This document shows, piece by piece, positions 36,991 through 45,569 of a stretch of 64,000 nt of DNA (position 1 is its first letter; each line of letters begins with the position of its first letter). The stretch covers positions 496,001 to 560,000 of the forward strand of contig NZ_SWFP01000001.1 of NCBI RefSeq assembly GCF_005869225.1. Direction: 5' to 3'. The translations under genes and the position numbers were made by a program. The notes beneath the pieces are model-generated. The model saw only the letters and a program-made list of their open reading frames with translations. It did no database searches and had not been told where the DNA came from. The stretch comes from Dyadobacter bucti. Lineage in GTDB: Bacteria; Bacteroidota; Bacteroidia; Cytophagales; Spirosomataceae.

Positions 36991-39900
36991 TTAAAATTGC
37001 ACGTTAAGCCCAAGGGTAAGCAATGAAGTCTGCGGATAATCCTGCACCCGGCCAGCGGTCGATTCGGGATCGATATTCCATTCGTTCAAAGCCGAAAATG
37101 TGAGCAGGTTGGTACCCGAGAAGTACACGGCCATTCTTTCTATCTTGATTTTCCGGGTCAGTAAGGAAGGGATCTGATAACGCAGCTGAATATTTTTGAG
37201 CCTCAGATAAGATGCATTCAGCATTTCCCGGGAATTCTGATAGGTATTGCGGACATCAAATTTGGTCGGCCTCGGAAACCTTGCTCCCGGATTTTCGGGC
37301 GTCCAGTAATTGTCCGTATAAATTTTGTGCGCAAATCCTTCCAGGTTCCCATAGTCTCCCAACGCCCCCGAAAGTGTGGTTTTAACCCCGGCAGCACCCT
37401 GAAACAGCAGATTGAGAGAAAATCCTTTGTAATCAAAGTTCAGCGACGAACCAAAAAGGTATTTCGGGAAAGAGCGGCCCAGGTATGTCATATCGCCGGC
37501 ATCAATTTTCCCGTCGTTATTCAGGTCCAGGTATTTGACATCCCCCGGTTTGATACCTTCTCCTATCCTCACCGAATTATTCACTTCCTCCTGCGTCTGG
37601 AAAAGCGCGTCGGCCCGGTATCCCCAGAATGAATTGATCGGGTAACCTTCGCCTGTAATATACCGGGCTTCATTGATTGCGCCCGAAATATAAGGCCCGG
37701 TTCCTGCCAGATTTTTAACATTATTGTTATTAAGACTGAAGTTGAAATTCAGGTCTGTTCTGACCGGCCCGATCTTGCCGCGTGTACCGACAGAGAATTC
37801 CCAGCCCTTGTTTTCAACAACACCGGCATTCTGGGCGGTAGGTTCCAGGCCCAGTGTACCGGGCACCGGAAGGACGAGCAAAATCCCGTCTGTTACCTTG
37901 CTGTAATAATCGACCGTGGCCGAAATCCGGTTGTTGAAAAGCTGAATATCCGTTCCGATGTTGTATTGCGTGGTCGTTTCCCAGCTGATATCCTCGTTGG
38001 TCATCTGTTTTTGGGAATACCCCTGCACAGGCACGCCGCTGAACGAGTAAGTGCTGAGTTTCAAAGTCGGGTAATAGCTGTACAGTGCCACGGCCTGGTT
38101 TCCCGTTTTACCCCACGAACCCCTGACTTTCAGCTCATTGACCTTACCAGCCAGTCCCTGCCAGAACTTCTCTTCCGATATCCGCCAGCCCGACGAAAAT
38201 GACGGGAAAAAGCTGTACTGCTTGGAGCCGGTGAAACGTGACGAACCATCGTACCTGGCATTGGCTTCGAAAAGATATTTGTCTTTGTAAGCATAATTTA
38301 CCCGCGAAAAATAGGACCGCAGCCCCCACTGGTTTTCATAACCATCGTTACTTTTGGTCGCATCGTTCACGCCCTGCCCGATCGACTGGATATCATTGTT
38401 ATAAAATCCCTGACGGTAAGCGCTCAGTTCCTGGTAATTCCGCTCGATCTGCGAATATCCGAGCAAGGCTGTAATGTTATGATTCCCAATGGATTTGGTA
38501 TAGGTCAGCAGGTTATTGAGGGTAAATTCCTGACTGTTGATCCTGGATTCCGTCAGCGTGCTCAGCGGAACAGTTTTCCGCACGATCTTGGGATCGTAAT
38601 AATCGTTGATGGTATAGCTTCTGAAAAACAGCTTCCCGGCAACCATATCCTTCCTGACCGCAAACTGCGAAGAAAAATTCAGTCCGTCGATGATCTCCCA
38701 GCTACCTTTTACACTGCCCGTAACATAGTCGTTCTTGGTCCTGTCCGTTCCGTGAATTTCTGCATACATCAGCGCATTTTCACCCTGGGCGCTGATTCCA
38801 TAGGTTCCGTCGGGATACTTCGGGACAGTCCAGATTGACCCGTGTTTCAGTCGTTCAAACACCTTGAATTCATTGGACGGCGCCAGCGAGTTGATGTACT
38901 TGTAATTGATATCCGCCCCGAAATTGAGCCTGGACGAAACTTTGTAATCGGTATTGATACGGATATCCGTCAGGCTCGACTTTGAATTGGGGATAATGCC
39001 CTGCTGATCCTGATACCGGAGACTGACGCGTGTTTTGAAATTTTCATTCCCCCCGCTGACCGAGAGCGAATTGTTGATCTGCGGCGCCGTCCTTAGCACA
39101 GCTTCGGCCATCGTATATGGTAACGGATATTTATAACGGTCAGTAGCATTTACATATTCCTGAATGTAAGCCTCGGTGTATTTCGCGGGAGAACCTACAT
39201 TGGTATAGGCAATGTTCTGCATCCGCATATAATCTTCCAGGCCCATGTGCTCGGGATTGTTATTGGATCTTTGCAGGGCATAAAACCCGTGGTAATTGAC
39301 CATGATTTTTCCGGACTGCGCCCGCTTGGTCGTCACCATCATTACCCCGTTCGCGGCACGTGATCCATAAATTGCGGTTGAAGATGCATCTTTCAGAATA
39401 CTGATCGACTCCACATCATCGGGATTGATATCGGACAGGCGCTGCTCTATCCCGTCCACGATCACCAGCGGATTATTATCGCCGCTCAAAGTGGTAATAC
39501 CCCGCACCCGGATCGTCACATTGGATTTGCCCGGGCCACCGCCATTGTCCAGGATAGTCAGGCCGGGCGTGATACCCTGCAGATTTTGTGCCAGATTGGA
39601 AACCGGCCGGCGCTGCAAGTCCTCCCCTTTCACGGCACTGACCGCACTGGTCATGCTCACTTTTTTCTGTGTACCATAGCCCACCACCACAAGTTCGCCC
39701 AGTGACCTGTTTTCCGGCAGCAGCTGTATGTTCAGGCTCGCCTGGCTTTTGACTTCCACTTCCTGCTGAATATATCCCACAAAACTGAATACCAGCACCG
39801 AGGAAGCGTCGGGCACATTGAAGACAAACTCACCTTTGATATCTGTGGTAGTACCACGCTGGGTGCCTTTCAGGACAATACTCACACCAGGCAGGCCCTC

Positions 39901-40350
39901 GCCTTTGTCGTCGGTCACCTTTCCCGAAACCGTCAGATCCCTGATGCCGGTGCCCGGTAAGGCACCTGACGCTTTGTTTTCCGGCTGACTGCCTTTCCTG
40001 AGAATAATATAGTTGCCGGTGATATGGTACTGCACCTGGTGCGGGCCAAGCACTTTCTCCAGTATTTTTGCCAGTGTCTCATTCTGGCTGCGGAGCGTAA
40101 TTTTGGTGTTTTTGGGAAAAATTTCAGGAACGTACGTAAATTTAACCTGAGCTGCTTTTTCGATTTTACCAAGTGCGGTAGCCAGGTCTTCGTTCTGTAC
40201 CTGGATATTTACCTGTCTGTTGAGCACGTCCTGAGCAGTGCTTTTACCAGCAGTTGCCAATCCGGCAACGACCATCAAAACCATAATGGGCACGCCTAAT
40301 ATTTTCATGATCAGACTTGGTTTAGAAACATGATGCCATAAATTTTCCAT
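36991..40350 (-). CDS. SusC-family TonB-dependent transporter with STN domain (sulfatase PUL)
   Basis: 1119 residues. Signal region 1-40, STN domain about 45-122 (VQNEDLATALGKIEKAAQVK to YHITGNYIILRK), regulatory-like domain about 140-215 (VSGKVTDDKGEGLPGVSIVL), plug (GELVVVGYGTQKKVSMTSAV; VDGIEQRLSDINPDDVESIS) and barrel. The STN domain and the upstream FecR and sigma genes imply trans-envelope autoregulation. It is the channel half of the SusCD pair. Confidence 0.95.
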   Translation of the reverse strand: MENLWHHVSKPSLIMKILGVPIMVLMVVAGLATAGKSTAQDVLNRQVNIQVQNEDLATALGKIEKAAQVKFTYVPEIFPKNTKITLRSQNETLAKILEKVLGPHQVQYHITGNYIILRKGSQPENKASGALPGTGIRDLTVSGKVTDDKGEGLPGVSIVLKGTQRGTTTDIKGEFVFNVPDASSVLVFSFVGYIQQEVEVKSQASLNIQLLPENRSLGELVVVGYGTQKKVSMTSAVSAVKGEDLQRRPVSNLAQNLQGITPGLTILDNGGGPGKSNVTIRVRGITTLSGDNNPLVIVDGIEQRLSDINPDDVESISILKDASSTAIYGSRAANGVMMVTTKRAQSGKIMVNYHGFYALQRSNNNPEHMGLEDYMRMQNIAYTNVGSPAKYTEAYIQEYVNATDRYKYPLPYTMAEAVLRTAPQINNSLSVSGGNENFKTRVSLRYQDQQGIIPNSKSSLTDIRINTDYKVSSRLNFGADINYKYINSLAPSNEFKVFERLKHGSIWTVPKYPDGTYGISAQGENALMYAEIHGTDRTKNDYVTGSVKGSWEIIDGLNFSSQFAVRKDMVAGKLFFRSYTINDYYDPKIVRKTVPLSTLTESRINSQEFTLNNLLTYTKSIGNHNITALLGYSQIERNYQELSAYRQGFYNNDIQSIGQGVNDATKSNDGYENQWGLRSYFSRVNYAYKDKYLFEANARYDGSSRFTGSKQYSFFPSFSSGWRISEEKFWQGLAGKVNELKVRGSWGKTGNQAVALYSYYPTLKLSTYSFSGVPVQGYSQKQMTNEDISWETTTQYNIGTDIQLFNNRISATVDYYSKVTDGILLVLPVPGTLGLEPTAQNAGVVENKGWEFSVGTRGKIGPVRTDLNFNFSLNNNNVKNLAGTGPYISGAINEARYITGEGYPINSFWGYRADALFQTQEEVNNSVRIGEGIKPGDVKYLDLNNDGKIDAGDMTYLGRSFPKYLFGSSLNFDYKGFSLNLLFQGAAGVKTTLSGALGDYGNLEGFAHKIYTDNYWTPENPGARFPRPTKFDVRNTYQNSREMLNASYLRLKNIQLRYQIPSLLTRKIKIERMAVYFSGTNLLTFSALNEWNIDPESTAGRVQDYPQTSLLTLGLNVQF

Positions 40351-40459
40351 AGATTTACTTGTTGTTTTTGTTTCGAGGTTTAGAAAAAAAGCAATGAGAA
40401 TCCCGTTTCCTGCTGCAAACAGGAATGAATCATCATCATACGAAGAGGGAGCATTTCGG

Positions 40460-40485
40460 GCCGGCGGTGTTAGCGCACTGCCGGC
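40460..40485. other. Strong stem-loop between FecR and SusC genes
   Basis: GCCGGCGGTG and CACTGCCGGC pair over 10 positions (one G-T wobble) around a 6-base loop. It lies in the 195-bp leader between the FecR stop and the SusC start. There is no T-run on the minus strand, so it is more likely an mRNA stability or partial-attenuation element than a full terminator. Confidence 0.5.
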
Positions 40486-40545
40486 TTTCAGCTTAAGGAA
40501 GTCAAACTTTATGCATGCGGATTGCGGTTTAAATTGAATAACTGA

Positions 40546-41664
40546 TTAATTGTTACAGCCTTTTCCTGAAACGATAATTTCGGTCCCCCATACTTCATAA
40601 GTAGCGCCGATCGTCTGACAGATAATATCCATTTTGCGGAACAGCGGCTCATTGCCGAGCGGGGCTGTGAGATTACATTTGCCAATGTTTTTTTCGTCAC
40701 AATTGATTTTTACACCGTAGGATTTTTCCAGCGTCCTGAAAACATCCGCAACTGATGTGTTTTTAAAATAAAAGTCGGGGTGAGCTTCCGGCTTTTCCTG
40801 AATAACAGGCTCTGATACAACACTTTTAGAAAAAACTTCACTATCAAAATTATAAGTCACCTGTTGGTTAGGCGTCAGCAGGATTTCATCGCCCGCTCCT
40901 GTTCTTTCACCGGCAAGATATTTTTCATAGGTAAAAACCTTCACCTTTCCGGTTTCCACCGAGACGCTGCCGGAGGAAGCATTTTTATCGGCATTCACGG
41001 TAAAACTGGTACCGACCACTTGCACCACCAGTTTGTTGGCATATACAATAAATGGCTTTGCCTGGTTTTTCGCGACCTTAAAATATGCCTGCCCGGACAG
41101 ATATACTTCTCTTTTGGCACCTGTGAACTGTTGCTGATAGCTCAGCTTGCTGCCGGGTTGCAGTACCACATAGCTACCGTCGGTGAGCTGGATTTTCAGA
41201 GGTTTGCGGGTGTCATTATTCCTTTCGGTCAACACTATACGCACGTTGCTTACCTGCTGATCGTAGCTCGCAGCCTGGTCTGTAAAGCCTGCTGAAAAAT
41301 ACCAGCCCAGGCCCATCATCAACAGCACCGAGGCGGCGGCCAGCCAGCTCCATCGTGTATCCATGCCTGTAAAAATATTAGCTCTTCGTGCCTCATGCTC
41401 TCTGCTGCTGATCTCACTCCTGATGGATTGCCACATATCAGTTCCCTGCTGCTCCGAAGGCAGCTCCCGGGTTTCATGCAGCGCGTTAAACGTAGCCTTT
41501 GCCATGGTAAGCGTACTTGCCTTCGCCGGGAAACGGCGTAAAAACGCCTCCCACAGGCCGCTGTTTTCCTCCTGCCCCGACAACATCCAAGCCCGGAAAG
41601 CATCATCCCGAAGGAAATCTTCCGCACTGTAATGCTCATATTTTTTCAACAGATCCTTGTCCAA
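40546..41664 (-). CDS. FecR-family anti-sigma factor (sulfatase PUL)
   Basis: 372 residues. The N-terminus (KYEHYSAEDFLRDDAFRAWM) is the cytoplasmic sigma-binding part, a membrane segment near 108-128 (WSWLAAASVLLMMGLGWYFS) follows, then the FecR core (IQLTDGSYVVLQPGSKLSYQ; AKPFIVYANKLVVQVVGTSF) and a C-terminal DUF4974-like domain ending in CQTIGATYEVWGTEIIVSGK. It should hold the upstream ECF sigma factor inactive until the STN domain of the adjacent SusC signals ligand. Confidence 0.93.
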   Translation of the reverse strand: MDKDLLKKYEHYSAEDFLRDDAFRAWMLSGQEENSGLWEAFLRRFPAKASTLTMAKATFNALHETRELPSEQQGTDMWQSIRSEISSREHEARRANIFTGMDTRWSWLAAASVLLMMGLGWYFSAGFTDQAASYDQQVSNVRIVLTERNNDTRKPLKIQLTDGSYVVLQPGSKLSYQQQFTGAKREVYLSGQAYFKVAKNQAKPFIVYANKLVVQVVGTSFTVNADKNASSGSVSVETGKVKVFTYEKYLAGERTGAGDEILLTPNQQVTYNFDSEVFSKSVVSEPVIQEKPEAHPDFYFKNTSVADVFRTLEKSYGVKINCDEKNIGKCNLTAPLGNEPLFRKMDIICQTIGATYEVWGTEIIVSGKGCNN

Positions 41665-41872
41665 CTTGTTTCAACTTTTGGTACTATATAAATACAAAGA
41701 GTGAATTTTTACAGTTGTCCCATCGGTTTTTACATTTTTTTCAAAATATTTTTCAAAACCGGATCTCTGATGTTTTTGGGTCCTTCGCCACCGCAAGCAA
41801 CTTCCGGCGACAAATACTGCTGATGAATTATCGACAAATATATTTAATCTATTTTATATATAGACTATAAGG

Positions 41873-42496
41873 TTACAAAATCATCGATAACAATAGTAGT
41901 GGATGCATATAAGGATTAAGTAAACGGAGGCTTTCGCGAAGCTGTACGAGTGCATTATACAAGGTATTGCGAACCGTTTTTTCAGAGATGTTCATAATTT
42001 CAGCAATTTCCCGGTTGCTGAAATTTTCGTAATAGCGCAGCGTAATCGCTTCCAGTTGCCGTTCTGGCAGGCTTTGCAGCAATGTTTTTATTTTTTCGGT
42101 CAATATTCTTTCATCAAACACCGGCTCATCCCAATGCTGGCTATCCAGGTCGAGCAGCACTTCAAAACTGGCCTGCCCTACCTTTTCTTCTTTTTGCTGT
42201 TGTTTGTAAATATTCCGCCTCAGGCACCTGAAAAGGTAGAATTTGATATTGGTAACTTCGGAAAGGTTGGCTTTGGTCCGCCAGAGGTTGACAAACAATT
42301 CCTGGATCGAATCTTCCGCAGAGGTGGCGTCGGCCATGAATTTCTTTCCGTAAGCATATAAAGCGGGGTAATGATCCTCGTAAATCTCAGCAAACGCCTC
42401 CTCGTCGCCAAGTTTGAAAGCGTTCCATAACACAACATCATTTGTCTCTTTGTTACTCACGTCGCCAGGAAATAAATATGGATCAACCCGGCTCAA
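41873..42496 (-). CDS. ECF RNA polymerase sigma factor (sulfatase PUL)
   Basis: 207 residues. Region 2 is seen in EDHYPALYAYGKKFMADATS and IQELFVNLWRTKANL, and region 4 in LPERQLEAITLRYYENFSNR and IAEIMNISEKTVRNTLYNAL. This Bacteroidota-type ECF sigma factor is placed to transcribe the SusC, SusD and sulfatase genes. The spacer to FecR is 208 bp, wider than in the other two systems, and is AT-rich with no clear hairpin. Confidence 0.93.
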   Translation of the reverse strand: MSRVDPYLFPGDVSNKETNDVVLWNAFKLGDEEAFAEIYEDHYPALYAYGKKFMADATSAEDSIQELFVNLWRTKANLSEVTNIKFYLFRCLRRNIYKQQQKEEKVGQASFEVLLDLDSQHWDEPVFDERILTEKIKTLLQSLPERQLEAITLRYYENFSNREIAEIMNISEKTVRNTLYNALVQLRESLRLLNPYMHPLLLLSMIL

Positions 42497-42574
42497 AGAT
42501 AATTATTTCTTCAATTTCTGGTTGCCTCCCCATTTATTTTTTGAAACCCGGTTTGAAGGAGGCATTGTCCTAAA

Positions 42575-42639
42575 GGAGCGCAGTCGAAGAACGGCGATTT
42601 CGCTCGGGACTTCCACTGCGCTCCTGACATGTAGGTAGC
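42575..42639. repeat. Inverted-repeat intergenic element with shared core motif
   Basis: GGAGCGCAGTCGAAG (42575-42589) and CTTCCACTGCGCTCC (42610-42624) are inverted copies with one mismatch. They are followed at 42625 by GACATGTAGGTAGCC, which matches the core GACATATAGGTAGC of the element near 25254. It lies just past the sialidase-like gene's stop and could also act as its terminator. Confidence 0.75.
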
Positions 42640-42640
42640 C

Positions 42641-43834
42641 TTATGGGTTATTACTCACCCGCGACAGAAAAATACCTCCTGTGTTACCGGATACAATATC
42701 ACTTTCTTTGAACCGGCAATACAGGATATCCTTAGCGCCAGACCGGTCGCGGTCGTACGTAACATGGATCACGCCGTCTCTGGTCTGGTCCACGTCCGGA
42801 TAAGAAACCTTGTCGCGGCTGTCGAGCAGCAGTTTGTGCGGCCAGGTTTTACCTCCGTCTTTGGATATAAAAGCGGTCATGTTGTTTCGGGTGGTACTAT
42901 TGTTCAGGATCAGGATCAGGTTCCCGGATTGCAGCTTTCCGATATAAAACCGGCTCGAAGTAGTAGGTCCCGTCGCGGTGAAGGGTTCCAGTACCGACCA
43001 GTTTTTACCATAATCCGAACTTTTGGAATAGTACACACCTTTTTTCGTCCTCACCAGGCAAAGCAGGTTTCCGTCGCCGGACGTCTGCACCACCTGGTGT
43101 TCGTCAAAAGTCCGCATGCTGTCGGGCAGCGCCGGTACCGAGCCCAGCGGGGACAAAGTGTTTATTTTTGCATTCTTCTTTTTGAAATCGAAACTGTGCA
43201 CGAAAGTCCCGTCCGGAATGTAGCCGGTCTCGGAAGAATGGTCTTTGCCCAACTGCCACACAGAAACCGGAAAAAGTACGGCATCCTTTTGCGGAATATA
43301 CACCGGCTTGTTCATCATGACACCATAGGAAATAAGCTTTGGCTGCTCGTACACGACCTTTGAGCCATTCCAGGAAACAGGTATCGCATTCACCCCTTCT
43401 TTCAGGTCCCAGTGTTTGTTATCCATTGAAACTGCATAAAACAGCCAGACCTGATCGTACTTATCTCGCCAGAGTACCGGGTCGAAAAAGCGGCTGGTCG
43501 GCTCTTTGGGATAAATAACGAGCTGGTCATTTTTCCAGGTTTTACCATTGTCTAGGCTCACGGCCATGGTTACATAGTTGCCCGGCCCCTCGCCTTTTCC
43601 TCCGGTATACCATACTAAAAACAGCTGTTTACCGTCCGCAGACGCAGCAATCGACGATACCAGTTCATGCTGCCGGTTTTGAATACGGGGATCATTCGCG
43701 GGTTGTTCCAGTATGATGGCCGCACCTGCGCGTCCCGGATCGGATTTTGTCAGATCTACCTGTGCCAGAAGGGGGTTAAACAATGCGAAGGAGATACTTA
43801 CAAAATATATCAGGGAGAACTTTTTAAGTTTCAT
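42641..43834 (-). CDS. Sialidase-fold (BNR repeat) secreted protein
   Basis: About 397 residues from the ATG at 43834 (MKLKKFSLIYFVSISFALFN, signal cleaved near LLAQ); an upstream ATG at 43855 adds seven residues. Asp-box repeats such as SLDNGKTW, SSDYGKNW and SKDGGKTW show a BNR/sialidase propeller. The canonical FRIP arginine motif of GH33 is absent (the segment reads NRQHELVSSI), so plain sialidase activity is not assured; several BNR families cleave other sugars. The C-terminal DQTRDGVIHVTYDRDRSG is typical of BNR_2 proteins. It ends the fourth SusCD operon and presumably acts on that system's substrate. Confidence 0.88.
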   Translation of the reverse strand: MKLKKFSLIYFVSISFALFNPLLAQVDLTKSDPGRAGAAIILEQPANDPRIQNRQHELVSSIAASADGKQLFLVWYTGGKGEGPGNYVTMAVSLDNGKTWKNDQLVIYPKEPTSRFFDPVLWRDKYDQVWLFYAVSMDNKHWDLKEGVNAIPVSWNGSKVVYEQPKLISYGVMMNKPVYIPQKDAVLFPVSVWQLGKDHSSETGYIPDGTFVHSFDFKKKNAKINTLSPLGSVPALPDSMRTFDEHQVVQTSGDGNLLCLVRTKKGVYYSKSSDYGKNWSVLEPFTATGPTTSSRFYIGKLQSGNLILILNNSTTRNNMTAFISKDGGKTWPHKLLLDSRDKVSYPDVDQTRDGVIHVTYDRDRSGAKDILYCRFKESDIVSGNTGGIFLSRVSNNP

Positions 43835-43877
43835 TATACAAAAGTTTTGTTTCAAAATTTATAAAAAAAGATACTGA

Positions 43878-45536
43878 TCAATACCCAGGGTTTTGTTCCA
43901 ATTTGGCGCTGAAATTGGCGTCGATGGCAGTTTGAGGTATCGGGTAAAACTCGTGGTAATCCTGAATGCTGGCTTTGGTATCTTCCCGCATATTGTATTT
44001 TCTGGTACGTTCCACCAGTTTTCCCGTGCGGATCAAAGTGCGGCGGCGCGGCTCTTCGGCAATCAGTTCGCGGGCACGTTCGTCCAGAATGTAGTCAAGG
44101 GTCCTGGCAGCGGGAGCCACGGGCTTGGCATTCGCCCTCGCCCGCACTACGTTAATATCTGCGGCAGCTTTTACCAGATCACCTTTACGGGTGTGTGCTT
44201 CCGCCCTCAAGAGGTAAGTATCGGCCAGCCGGTAAACCATAAAATCAGTGAAGGTTCTTCCGGTAGTATTATTGCCCGACTTCGGTGTTTTCCCCTCAAT
44301 TTTCCGCAATGTCGGATAAGCATTCTGCATGGTGTCGATGCGGGATGTTTTGGGTTCGACGGGTTTGCCAAAGTATTTGGAAGCGGGATTGGTGTAGTAC
44401 ATCGTCCGGCGAATGTTGTAGCCCGAGTTACGGATATCGTTTTTCCAATTGTCCTGCCACAGATTGTAGAGGAAATAAGTGGTCGGCCTGGTCAGCCCCA
44501 CCCCGCGACCAAGACTGTCCACGATGATCATCCCCGCTTTTCCGTCCGGGTCACGCAGATTGATATACCACGGTCCCCAGCCACGCAGAATACTGTTCCC
44601 TCCCGAAGTCCCGGAGCCACCCTGCGTAAGATCTTCAAACTGCCATACATAAATGGATTCCCTGTTTCCTGAACTCCGGTTCTGATTTCCCAATTTGAAA
44701 AGATCGGAAAATACATCACCGGGCAAATCTTTTTCACTTCCAAAACGGGTTTTCATCAGTTCGTAAAGACCCGAATCAATGACTTTACCTGCACTTTCGA
44801 CGGCTTTGTCGTACTCACCCAGACTGATGTAAACCTCTGACAGCAAATGGTCTGCCGCAGCTTTCACAATTCTCCCTTCCTTACTTTTTTCCACCGTTGC
44901 AGGCAGCCACTGGGATGCAAATTCAAGATCGGCTTTTGCGGATTCGTACACTTCCTTGCGGGTATTTCTCACAAAATCGGTTTTGGGGCCTGCATATATG
45001 GTATCGATCACCGGCACACCTCCGTACAGATTGGCGAGGACATTATGCGTATAGGCACGGAAAAAACGGGCTTCGGCTATGATTGCGTTTTTCTCCGCCT
45101 CACTGGCCCAAATCCCTGAAAGCTCAGGTTTATTGGCATAAACAATGATGGTATTGGCCCGGATAAGCATCAGTTGGTACGCCCACCGCCAGTATTTCAC
45201 CACCGTATTGGCGTTCGGGTTCAGGTAGGTGACATAGCTCCGGAACGGCCGCGCATCCTCCTGTCCGGTGGTGGCAATGTCGGTACCGCTTTGCATGGTG
45301 AAGTAATAATCGTGGTTGTCTTCCAAAGTCTGCTCCTCCCGAGCGGCATTGTGCAGTGCATTGATGTAATTTTCAAAACCGGCTTTGGATGTGAGTACCA
45401 CGTCTGAGCTTAGCGAGGCCAGCGGCTTTTCGTTGAGGAACTTATCTTCACAGGCGGAGAGGCCAAGAGAGATGAGGCCCACCGCAAACAAAAGATACAA
45501 GTACCGGTAAATCATATTTCTGAATGACGTCTTCAT
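43878..45536 (-). CDS. SusD/RagB-family lipoprotein
   Basis: 552 residues. The lipobox is LGLSAC, followed by EDKFLNEKPLASLSSDVVLT. SusD features: AIIAEARFFRAYTHNVLANL, YGGVPVIDTIY, YRLADTYLLRAEAHTRKGDL, and the late ERARELIAEEPRRRTLIRTG. It sits 33 bp after its SusC partner and 43 bp before the sialidase-fold gene. The ligand is unknown, but the attached BNR protein suggests a capped or acidic oligosaccharide. Confidence 0.95.
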   Translation of the reverse strand: MKTSFRNMIYRYLYLLFAVGLISLGLSACEDKFLNEKPLASLSSDVVLTSKAGFENYINALHNAAREEQTLEDNHDYYFTMQSGTDIATTGQEDARPFRSYVTYLNPNANTVVKYWRWAYQLMLIRANTIIVYANKPELSGIWASEAEKNAIIAEARFFRAYTHNVLANLYGGVPVIDTIYAGPKTDFVRNTRKEVYESAKADLEFASQWLPATVEKSKEGRIVKAAADHLLSEVYISLGEYDKAVESAGKVIDSGLYELMKTRFGSEKDLPGDVFSDLFKLGNQNRSSGNRESIYVWQFEDLTQGGSGTSGGNSILRGWGPWYINLRDPDGKAGMIIVDSLGRGVGLTRPTTYFLYNLWQDNWKNDIRNSGYNIRRTMYYTNPASKYFGKPVEPKTSRIDTMQNAYPTLRKIEGKTPKSGNNTTGRTFTDFMVYRLADTYLLRAEAHTRKGDLVKAAADINVVRARANAKPVAPAARTLDYILDERARELIAEEPRRRTLIRTGKLVERTRKYNMREDTKASIQDYHEFYPIPQTAIDANFSAKLEQNPGY

Positions 45537-45569
45537 ATTGACTAAGAGGATATTTTTTGAGAAAATTGA

